A stretch of 64,000 bases of DNA, from contig NC_090619.1 in assembly GCF_004359215.1 (NCBI RefSeq), positions 6,023,005-6,087,004 on the forward strand. Reading direction: 5' to 3'. A program made the translations under genes and the position numbers. Each line of letters opens with the position of its first letter. Position 1 is the first letter of the stretch. Positions 55,847 to 64,000 of this stretch are shown in pieces. The notes beneath the pieces were generated by a model, which was given only the letters and a program-made list of their open reading frames with translations, was not told the DNA's origin and made no database searches. Source of the DNA: Bremia lactucae. Taxonomy: Eukaryota > Oomycota > Peronosporomycetes > Peronosporales > Peronosporaceae.

Positions 55847-58198
55847 TTATAGCGTGAATTTGCGGGAACTCGCCAGCAGGTCTGCCACATGGATAATACC
55901 TTGCAATTTACCACGATGCGTGACAAAGAACTGCGGGCATTTATGAACTGAAATGAGCAAGATGATGTGGCTAGCACACGTGCCACGCGGCACGTGAAAA
56001 TGCTCATCTTCGAGGCTTAAGAGTTCAAGATCTACTAGATCCACCACTTCATTGTTTTCTGTCGCTGGATTGGACAAGATGGCTGCTTGTTCGAGCAGAA
56101 TGCCCGCTATTGACACACGGCCGTGTGTGTCTTTTTCACTATGCAGACTGAGCTCCCAGAGCACTACTAGAGCTTCAAGTTCTTCTCGAGTCGCAACGCC
56201 GAGCAAGATGAGTGTCTTTATGTCATCCACGACTGGAAATAGACGAACTGTCTTGTCTTTCTGGGTGCGGCTGGTGGCTTGCAACAATTGTTTTAATGAA
56301 GCCAGCGTTTGCCGACGCACGAGAAAGTATGTGGGTATTTCACGCATCAAGTCGCCAGCAGTGAGGGTATACGAAAGCTGTTTGGTAAGGTCGGGCCACT
56401 GTGGCAACTTTTTGTGCCGTGACATCGTCTCGTACATGTCAAGCGAGAAAAAACGCGTCACGGCACGTCCTACGATCACACAGAGAAGTACGGGAATCAT
56501 GTAGCTAAGCTGTCCTGTTAGCTCAAAAACAATTACGGCAATGCTAATGGTTCCTGTCACGCCAGCAGTAAAACTAGCAGCACCAACGACAGCGTAGCCT
56601 CCAATGGACAATTCACCTTTACTTAGAATGAAGATAAATTCTCCAAACAGACGTCCTAATGCAGCACCGATGGCAAAGACTGGTGTGACAATTCCACTAG
56701 GCACCAAGACCGTAGCGCTAATGGCCAAGGCCCAGAAGCGTACAATTGCATACGCCAACAAGTTTAACGCAAGCGACGGGGACTTCCAAGAACTGCCAAA
56801 ATCGAGCGACAAGTGCGTGGCAGTCGACGAAGCGGCCAATGACTCGGACGCGAGCATATCGTCAATGGCCTGACGTTGCGTGAGCTGCATGAAGCTCCCA
56901 ACGGGGTATTCCACGAGGGAAAAGAGACAAGCTACGAGAGCAGCATAAACAAACGGCAATAGTCGTGGATACTGGCCGCAACATGAATGCAAGAACTGGT
57001 CTTCAAACTTCTTTTTCAGACGGAGAGTTAAGCAGTACGACCGCACGAGGAGAGCAGCCAATAATCCACAAATTATCGCGAGCAGCAAGAAAAGCGCGAT
57101 TTCAAACGTCTCGTACGGCAGCGTGTCAAAATTGGTCGTAAAAAGAGATCCGTAGGACCCAGCTAAGAAACTATTGAGCGCTCGGAAGACAACAACGCTG
57201 ACTACGGACGAGAAGAAGGCGCGCCAGTAATTGGACGTCATGTAGTACGTCGTTGTGACTTCAATACTGAACAAGACCCCACCAACAGGAGCTCCAAATG
57301 TAGCTGTAACCCCGACAGCACAAGCTGCAGCAAGCATGTCGTGCGATAAATCCTCCGAGGTTCGGATTTGTTCAAATAGCGGGAATTGTAGCAACTGGTG
57401 TGCAATGATGGAGCTTAAATGAACGAATGGACCGACTTTTCCAATCGTCAGGCCGCTTCCTAGCGCTAAGACTAAACCAAAGCACTTGGCAATCAAAGCT
57501 CGAGCTGTGAGGTATTTTGGGAATGAAAACCCGCCCAAGATGCTTCTCATTTCTGGAATTCCAGAGCCAGCAGCTTCAGGACAGATCGCAACGGTGCATC
57601 CTACGCTTAATAGGAGCATTGATACCCGAAACAAGACGAAAAAGAGGTACTTGAAGGACCAGTCACCTCCAAGCTCCGTGAAGCTTAAACGGAGCCTCGT
57701 GACCGTCAACACTCCAGCGTCGACAATCCAGACAGTCACGGATGTCAGCACGCCGAGCAAAAGCAGAAAGATCCAGGAACTTTGGAAGAAACACGTCATT
57801 TGCTCTCGCTCCAGCAAAGAGCGAGCTAATGTAATGGTCGTGTCCGAGGCCCGATGAATGAAGCTTGGAACGCCCTGGGCTTCGCCGTCCCACTCGTCGT
57901 CGCTGTCTTCATCGTCTAGTAATTGCAAGGGTCGATACCGTTTGTGAGTTTTAATTTGACTAGCTTTTGAGTGCTCGATTACTATTTTGGCTTGGTTTAT
58001 GGCCCATGAAGTTGCGTTGGCATTAGCTGTTGCGCCGCTGGCAATGGAAATGGAGGCAACGCTCTGGACAGAGTCGCTTGATGCGACAGACTTTATAATC
58101 GACTTAAGTGACTCAGGTGGAGGCGTGTGAGATGCATTGGTAGAAGGCTCATCAATAGCAGGACTGTCGGACGGCGTGCTAGTCGTGCGCGACGACAT
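55847..58198 (-). CDS. CLC-family chloride channel with CBS domains
   Basis: 783 residues, no intron. A polar N-terminus of about 135 residues with an acidic patch (DDEDSDDEWDGE) precedes the membrane domain (about 140-585). CLC signatures: GSGIPE at 211-216 (central Ser present), GKVGPFVH at 253-260, FGAPVGGVLFSIE at 301-313, GIVTPVFAIG at 502-511. Two CBS domains follow (about 608-672 and 735-775). Residue 255, the gating glutamate of most CLCs, is Val, and the residue after E313, the proton glutamate of CLC exchangers, is also Val. Both features point to a chloride channel (ClC-K/ClC-1/2-like) rather than a 2Cl-/H+ antiporter. It probably acts in plasma or endomembranes. The start at 58198 is the first ATG; stops bound the frame upstream. 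Confidence 0.93.
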   Translation of the reverse strand: MSSRTTSTPSDSPAIDEPSTNASHTPPPESLKSIIKSVASSDSVQSVASISIASGATANANATSWAINQAKIVIEHSKASQIKTHKRYRPLQLLDDEDSDDEWDGEAQGVPSFIHRASDTTITLARSLLEREQMTCFFQSSWIFLLLLGVLTSVTVWIVDAGVLTVTRLRLSFTELGGDWSFKYLFFVLFRVSMLLLSVGCTVAICPEAAGSGIPEMRSILGGFSFPKYLTARALIAKCFGLVLALGSGLTIGKVGPFVHLSSIIAHQLLQFPLFEQIRTSEDLSHDMLAAACAVGVTATFGAPVGGVLFSIEVTTTYYMTSNYWRAFFSSVVSVVVFRALNSFLAGSYGSLFTTNFDTLPYETFEIALFLLLAIICGLLAALLVRSYCLTLRLKKKFEDQFLHSCCGQYPRLLPFVYAALVACLFSLVEYPVGSFMQLTQRQAIDDMLASESLAASSTATHLSLDFGSSWKSPSLALNLLAYAIVRFWALAISATVLVPSGIVTPVFAIGAALGRLFGEFIFILSKGELSIGGYAVVGAASFTAGVTGTISIAVIVFELTGQLSYMIPVLLCVIVGRAVTRFFSLDMYETMSRHKKLPQWPDLTKQLSYTLTAGDLMREIPTYFLVRRQTLASLKQLLQATSRTQKDKTVRLFPVVDDIKTLILLGVATREELEALVVLWELSLHSEKDTHGRVSIAGILLEQAAILSNPATENNEVVDLVDLELLSLEDEHFHVPRGTCASHIILLISVHKCPQFFVTHRGKLQGIIHVADLLASSRKFTL

Positions 58199-58531
58199 AT
58201 CCGGTCATATATCTTTTTTTGTAACAATGCTTATTTTTCTATCAGTTTGGAATGTGTGATTTCAAGCAAATCTTTTTTTACTTAATCGACTGTTGGATAT
58301 AGCCGACTGACGAATTTCGATGAGGACATAATCCGACTAAAATCGGGTGTTCAAGTAAACACTTAAACCTTCTCCTGTATATCGCGTCAATGGCGCAGCG
58401 AGTGTGTGGCGATGCCGAGGCATTGGAGTTTAATGCTCTGTGGTTAAGTTTGCGTTGAACAACGCTGTTCATGCCTCCACAGGCTATACTCTGGTCTATG
58501 TGCACGATCTCACACACCCACGCTGTAATGG
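58199..58531 (-). promoter_or_regulatory. Upstream region of the CLC gene
   Basis: 333 bases separate the CLC start codon from the end of a Gypsy-I LTR oriented the same way. An 88-codon minus frame (58544-58278) runs through it but shows no protein family. No core promoter element was identified with confidence. Confidence 0.4.
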
Positions 58532-58714
58532 TGTAACGGGGCACCTTTCACTCGTACTGGTCATAACTAATTCACCTTACACTGGTCACAGTGCAGGTTA
58601 GGTGCCTCGAAACTTCATGTACACAAAGGTAGAGAAGAAGGTTTCTTATGAAGCTAAAGGTGTTTAGCTTCAAAGGTCAAGACTTTAGAGAAACGTAAAA
58701 CTGTATTAATGTCC

Positions 58715-58803
58715 CTTTTGGTATAGCCCAGCCCCCCCCCCCCGTCTGTATTGAGTTAAAATGTCATATAAAATATTTTCACTGTATGGTCATTTCCACT
58801 GCC
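58715..58803 (+). repeat. Direct repeat of about 89 bp, left copy
   Basis: TTTTGGTATAGCC, a C-rich run, TCTGTATTGA and AATATTTTCACTGTATGG recur in the same order at 59618-59706. The C run here is 14 bases long. The pair sits at the breakpoints of the disrupted LTR. Confidence 0.75.
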
Positions 58804-59399
58804 TGCAAAAAGACTTCTCAATATTTGTGTAATGTCTTTGTTTAATGGCAAGATGCCTTTTCAACAAAGAAATTACGAGCGAAAGCTGACAAAATATGAA
58901 ACATAAGGAAATTGTGGCTGGCTTGCACTCATGGTGGAAACAAAAAAGACCTCTGAGATTCGCCAATTTGAAAGGTAAGTATGCACTTCCGCAAAAGTTA
59001 GCAGAAGTAAAGTAACATAAATTCATTCATAGCTTAACCGCCAAAGACCAATTAACATGCATGCGCAAGACTGCACCTCCGACCCTTGTCGCTTATTTCC
59101 TTCGTGCTCGATTTGCTGCTCTTTCTTTTCGCTTTTTTATGACTTGCCAATCAAGTGCGGGCGCTCTTGGCTTTTTCTCACCTGTTAAAAACAGTACATT
59201 TAACATCGCCAAACGAAAACGCGGTTTCTGATGTGCTCCGGGGCACACACCCATTACACACTACTCTCATGTAGATAATTAAGGGGCGTGGCTAAAGCGA
59301 TTTCCTAATGTAACTTAGGGAAGGTGATGTTCTAAGGCCAAAAGAGCGATCTATAGACGGATTGTCAAGGAATAGCTTTGGATTTTTTGAATGCTTTAA
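58804..59399. other. Unidentified sequence inside the disrupted LTR
   Basis: The stretch between the left 89-bp repeat and the inverted LTR middle has no TE coding domain or gene I recognise. Near 59281-59335 there is GGGGCGTGGC and TAACTTAGGGAAGGTG, similar to 52730-52790 upstream of CISD. Confidence 0.4.
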
Positions 59400-59617
59400 A
59401 AATATTTCCAATATTACCAAATTTGGCAATATTGATGCAATAAGACATTAGCTCAATTGATTGGTTGATTAAAGTTTAAATCAACTCCGTCAATCGTTAC
59501 AAGACAAAATTGTGCGGCGCGCAAGGAAGCGCCATACTTAGTTAATTATTGATATGATAAGTTCAGTAGTAGATAGAAGATCGTTACGTAGGAAACTAAA
59601 TATCTGGTATAGGCAAC

Positions 59618-59706
59618 CCCCCTTTTGGTATAGCCACACCCTCTCCCCTTCTGTATTGAATAAAAACGTCATGAAAAATATTTTCACTGTATGGGTCATT
59701 GCACTG
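59618..59706 (+). repeat. Direct repeat of about 89 bp, right copy
   Basis: This is the second copy of the 58715-58803 repeat, about 85 percent identical by eye, joined on its right to Gypsy-I LTR sequence (TAAAATTAATAAAGATA). Confidence 0.75.
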
Positions 59707-59831
59707 CTAAAATTAATAAAGATAGCAATTTGTCCTTCTTTATTCATTTCCTCTATTATGTCTTTCTCTGTAATTTTGCATTATTGATTTTAATCAAAAT
59801 ACCGATTTTATTTGCATTAACCAAAATTAAC

Positions 59832-61570
59832 ATGGCGCCCGTGAAGCCGCAATGCTGGCAGCTGCGCGTATTAGTGCAGCTGTTGGTAATGCAAATGTTT
59901 CAGTAGCGCTATTGCGTCTACTGTGGGGAATACATCACCTCCTACTCCCATTGAAGGTGACTGGAACATTTCATCTGTTGATGACATTACAGGTGACGGT
60001 ACCAAATCACCTGCTATGTCAATTGTAGGTGTTTGGACCAAGTCACCGGCATCGCCCGACTCAGTGGTTATTGTAAAGGCCGCCTGATCACCCGGGGCCG
60101 AGTCCGTTAAACCTTTGGGTTCTAACGTGACAACCAGAGAGATGATGACGAGGTTGTTCGAATCGTCCCACCTCTTTGGTGGGGAGTTATCTGATGATGA
60201 CTCCGTGGGCATGTATCACTCTGGTGACGTTAGTATGCGTCACCAGGGACTAAGTGGTTGCGAAGGGGTGAGTGCTGCTGGTGCTGCTAGTTTGCATCAC
60301 CAGGGAAGGAGAGATTCTAGGGATCGCTCCAAGGGCCAAGTTAATATTAACGCTTACAGGAGAGGGATCGCAATACGTTGTGGTCCGTTCCTGAAAAAAA
60401 GCCTTGGTTGGCCTCTAAGGGTAACCTAATTCGTTCGTCTGGGATGACAAACGATCTATATAATATTACGCTATTCGACTCATCGATGCCTTTTCCGGCA
60501 TCGGTCGTACTCTTGTAAGCGCCTTCCTTCCAAGCTTGGACAGCATTTGTTCAGAATGTGCGAGACATAGGCCGTGAGGTCTGGCTTGACAAGGTAAGTG
60601 CTTTTCGTGAGCGGTTCGGGAAACGGACCGTAGTCGGTGCACGCTTAAAGTTCCACTGGTTGTTAAGAGAGGCAGGGACTCCTTGCCTCTCGTGGGGGCT
60701 CTCATGCCAATGCTTTTTAAGGGTATAGATCGTGCCCCTTAGGAAGCATATTCCCTTAAATATCCCCATTGGAGGACGCTCATCTCTTACGAAATGCGGG
60801 ATTGAGAACTTCCATTTCTTTACGAGCGCGGGAAGCGCTCGTTCTCCGATGGACCTTTCATCGAGGAGGATAGGTCTCGTCGTACTGCACAACGAGGCTC
60901 GAAGCGTCCAACATTAGTTGGGAATGAAGTTCCCAACTATCATGCGAGGGTGCATACCCTCGCCAATGAACGAGATAACTTGTTCAAACCCCCTTGACCT
61001 CACGGTGGTTCGAGAAGCTTTCAATAAGAATACACTTCTCACCACACGAATTTGTCAATGGATGGGGGGGAAGAAAAATCGGGTTCGCCTCGTTTGACGG
61101 ATGGCGTGATTTGGATCAAACTCTCTATTATTTGAGGGAGGACATTGATCACGAGCAATCTTGTCGCCGCGAGTTAGCTGTGACGGTTGATAATGTTGCT
61201 CGAGACCAGTTGATAATTGTGCGCAGGTTGCGACTTACCAATTGGCGAACGAAAGGACGCACATGTAGTTCCTTCAAAACGAGCTGGTGACAGCTCGTCA
61301 GAAGATCTCTTTCTTGGAGGAAAGAGTGGATCGTCTGGTTTAATAGAATCAGACTCTTTTCCGAGACAATAAGGCTTTGGCTCGAGAGCTTTGCCGGATG
61401 CCCTAGACCGTTCCGGTGTAATCCGGAATCATAAGAAGCCTCGTACTGATGATACAAGCGGAGACGCCCGACATTAAACGTAGGATGCGTACGCATTCTA
61501 CGAGGCAGCTCGATCGTGTACGCATTCTACGAGGCAGCTCCGATCGTTTACGCATTGCCTTGACGATGTA
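59832..61570 (+). pseudogene. Gypsy-I antisense ORF, copy 3
   Basis: ATGGCG at 59832 is followed by a short deletion, then AREAAMLAAARISAAVGNAN in the next frame. The S/P/D-rich part (TPIEGDWNISSVDDITGD, GVWTKSPASPDS, GSNVTTREMMTRLFESSHLF) lies at 59940-60180, and a 104-codon open frame covers 60115-60429. REVWLDKVSAFRERFGKRTV follows at 60572-60630. The coiled-coil end has TLYYLREDIDHEQSCRRELA and VARDQL at 61118-61215. It lies antisense to copy I-8. Confidence 0.55.
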
Positions 61571-64000
61571 GTACACGAAACGAGCTGAAATACCTGGCCA
61601 GTAATTTATTACTGCTCACATTCGTCACTGCATGTTTGGGTAGGCTCACCGTAGACAATAGGGCTAGGTCATTCACATTAAATGAAAGTATGTCTTCTCT
61701 TCCAGTTTTATTAGAACTTTATTTCTGTTGGTCCACCGCATCAGCGATGGAGTCCTGTACGAAACGGACCACTACTTCTCTAGCCAACAGGAAATCACCT
61801 GGGACTCGAATTTATTTTGTTTTCAGTGCGACCGGTTCGCACTGCGGAGAAATCAATCTCTTCATTATTGGGTGTGTAATCGTTCTCTTTGATAATATTG
61901 TTGTCGATGTTGAGTTTTTCAGCATCGTAATCAAAGTCAGTATTAGCGTCATTGTTATTACTTTGTTTGTCCACTTCAATGTTAATTAAATCAACATTGG
62001 TTTCCTTCGCATTGACCTTAGTGCTAATGCGTGATGAGCGAAAGTTAGATTGTTCTTTGCACGAGAGAGTCCCCCCCCCTTGAGTAAGAGCTAATTCCAA
62101 ACAAGGTGGGTATAAATGGGTTGCGTAAGCCATTCACGAGAAATATGCTTTGTAGAAGCATGCACTGAATTGTTGATGGCAAAAAATTTCCATCTGCAAG
62201 AACTCGTTTCGACTCTTAAAAGAGTTGACGTATCCGCGAAGTATCTCTTCGAGCATACGGCTTACATGCTCCGTCTAACCATCTGTTTTAGGATAGTCAG
62301 AAGTTGAAATTTTCAACTGTGTACCAAGTGATTTATACACAGTTGCCAAAATCCCGCCGTGAAGCTAGGGTCTCGATCTAAACATTTCGCGGGGTGCCCC
62401 ATGGAGTAAAAATATCGTGTCAACAAAGCCACGACCGCAGCCTTTGGCTGTGACTGACTCCAATACTGCAGCAAGATGTACCATTTTGCTGAAACAATCA
62501 ACAAAATCACGAGTACCATTGTTCTTATGTTCGTCGTCGGGAGATCCGAATACGAAGTTCATGGACACAGACTGCCAACACTCTGCCGGAATCGGCAGAA
62601 TTTATAACGGACCACGAAATGAACACCTGGGCTCCACCCGCTCACAAACTTTGCAAGCACGTATGTACTTACGGACGAAATCATACTGGCGTGACCAGTA
62701 GAAGTCGCGACTTATGGTGAGTTAGGTCTTCTCACGTCCACGATGACCACTTATTGGTGCGTCGTGGCACTCATGTATGGTGCGTAAACGCAAACCAATT
62801 TAAGTGAGTATGACGATTCGAGGCGTGTCGCCAGCAATGGCTGTGTAAGACAGTGACCCATTGCGTGTTGTGTATCGATTTGTTGAGGATCGATACAATT
62901 TTGACAATCCTTTGTAGGACTGTTGTGATGGATTTCTAAGGTAATCCATTAACCTTTTAACATTCTTATTCTCTTAATAAGCTCTTCTAACGTCGTCGAG
63001 TAATGTTGAGGAATGCCTCTTATTGTTGCAGCAATGACCTTATGCTCACTGTTGATTTGCGCAGTCGACATAAAATCGGACCGGTTCGAAAAAGCATCGG
63101 CGACGATGTTAAGCGTCCTGATTTCTACTCCATGGAGACATTATACTCCGCGAAGGAAGACAACCATCTCGCCATTCTTTGCGAAAGATGTGGACTGTTT
63201 ACGGCCATGCGTATTGACGCATGGTCTGTACATACAATGAACGGTCTATCTTCCAAGAGATATACGTTAAACTTAGCCAGTGCGTATTTAATAGAGAGGT
63301 GTTTCTTGTCATGCACTGGATAGTTGCATCAAGCTGTTTGAAGCTAACGCGAATGATAACGGACGACGCGCTCTGCGCCGTCTATGTCACATTGCACGCA
63401 CAGCCGTTTGCTATATCGCTGGCGTCACAGACCACATGAAAAGCTCGGTCTTGCTTCGCAATCGCGAGAACTGGCGATTTCATCAAGCTTAGCTTGATAT
63501 CTCCAAAGGAACGCTGACAATCAGCGTTTCATGACCACTTAACGTTTTTCTTCAATTTCGGTATAATTGCGTGAGTACTTGTGCAGGTACGCCGCTAAAC
63601 CGAGGAACTTTCGAAGTCCACCTACATCGACTGGAACAGGCCAGTCGGTGATCGCTTTGATTTTTCTGGATCCGGCCTACACCGTGTTTACCCACGATGG
63701 ACCCATGAAGTGGTATTTCGCTTCCGGCGAATAAAAATTTCTCGTGTTTTGCATACAATTAATGCTTATGGATAAGTGTAAGAACCTTGCGGACGTGGGT
63801 ACGATGTACTTCAACGTCCGAATTTCCGTTTATGGCTTTGCTATGAACGAAGACGTCATAAAAATAACTTTGTGCGAAACCCAGCACTGATCTATACAGA
63901 TTGAATGTTGCAGGGGCGTTACTGAGCCTCTGTGGCAAAATTAACCACTCACATAGCATTCCGCTTGGGGTGCTTACTGCTGCGAACGGGATATCCGTTC
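61149..64000 (-). pseudogene. Gypsy-I copy I-8 pol, cut by window end
   Basis: From the window end down: RT (LPQRLSNAPATFNLYRSV, catalytic box changed to SYFYDVFVH, 63959-63759), RNase H (HDKKHLSIKYALAKFNVYLL, CTDHASIRMAVNSPHL at 63316-63125), and integrase (zinc finger near 62780-62680; NGTRDFVDCFSKMVHLAAVL at 62530-62470; SRP-type second motif near 62375). An acidic linker with a G run lies at 62133-61800, and the C-terminal module near 61570-61440 (MRTHPTFNVGRLRLYHQYEA). Frameshifts are present throughout. Confidence 0.87.

Larger units (their letters stand above)
58532..59755 (-). repeat. Gypsy-I 3' LTR of copy I-8, scrambled by insertion/inversion
   Basis: On the minus strand the LTR ends GTGCCCCGTTACA at 58532, and 58532-58711 matches 12847-13040 of the complete LTR. 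The middle part of the LTR lies at about 59400-59600 in the opposite (plus) orientation. The remaining part, in minus orientation, stands at 59700-59755. The LTR start is deleted. The foreign sequence between is about 700 bases. Confidence 0.68.

Noticed and set aside
56052..57857. Plus-strand open frames of 89-150 codons opposite the CLC gene
   Set aside because: They mirror the codon structure of the CLC ORF on the other strand, have no start context or family match, and change frame between blocks.
61149..61496. 115-codon minus frame reading past the pol C-terminal module into the antisense-ORF region
   Set aside because: The first third is genuine pol C-terminus, but the rest (Leu- and Ser-rich) is what the complement of a coiled coil gives. 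It is not conserved as protein in copy I-7, where the pol tail is acidic.
1..64000. RXLR or Crinkler effector genes, expected in an oomycete repeat-rich region
   Set aside because: No open frame with a signal peptide followed by RXLR/dEER or LFLAK-type motifs was found among intact frames.
1..64000. CRISPR arrays, prokaryotic operons, riboswitches, rRNA and tRNA genes
   Set aside because: No regularly spaced direct repeats with unique spacers, no cloverleaf sequences and no rRNA signatures were seen. The only tRNA-like string is the 12-base primer-binding site at 83-94.

Overview
The window looks like a repeat-rich stretch of an oomycete nuclear genome (Peronosporales: a downy mildew or Phytophthora relative). 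This is inferred from three compact eukaryotic genes, one of them with five introns of 65-84 bp, embedded in degenerate Ty1/copia and Ty3/gypsy LTR retrotransposons. No rRNA, tRNA, CRISPR array or prokaryotic operon was seen.

Layout. 1-4474: a nearly full-length but decayed copia element (Copia-A). 5051-12842: LTR pieces and a gypsy element of a second lineage (Gypsy-II copy A), followed by gag and antisense-ORF scraps. 12847-19868: a minus-strand Gypsy-I element. 19870-27385: a cluster of broken copia elements (Copia-B) in both orientations, whose LTRs carry arrays of TGACGTCA. 27387-30450: Gypsy-II copy B. 30800-52475: six more Gypsy-I pieces in mixed orientation, including a plus-strand copy at 48093-52475 that has an assembly gap and an internal inversion. 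52476-58531: a gene island with CISD (CDGSH iron-sulfur protein, +), EMC3 (ER membrane complex subunit 3, -, six exons) and a CLC chloride channel (-). 58532-64000: another minus-strand Gypsy-I element, cut by the window end.

Nearly every retroelement reading frame has stops or frameshifts. No complete autonomous element is present. The only Gypsy-I reverse transcriptase with an intact YFDD box is the copy at 49.5 kb.

The most unusual signal is an antisense reading frame between the end of pol and the 3' LTR of Gypsy-I. It starts beside the LTR, runs towards pol, encodes an S/P/D-rich N-terminus and a coiled-coil C-terminus, and appears at seven places. Gypsy-II carries a different antisense frame in the same position. 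Other signals are a 1591-bp tract that is almost identical between two otherwise diverged Gypsy-II copies (gene conversion or assembly artefact), and a CLC channel with valine in place of the gating glutamate.
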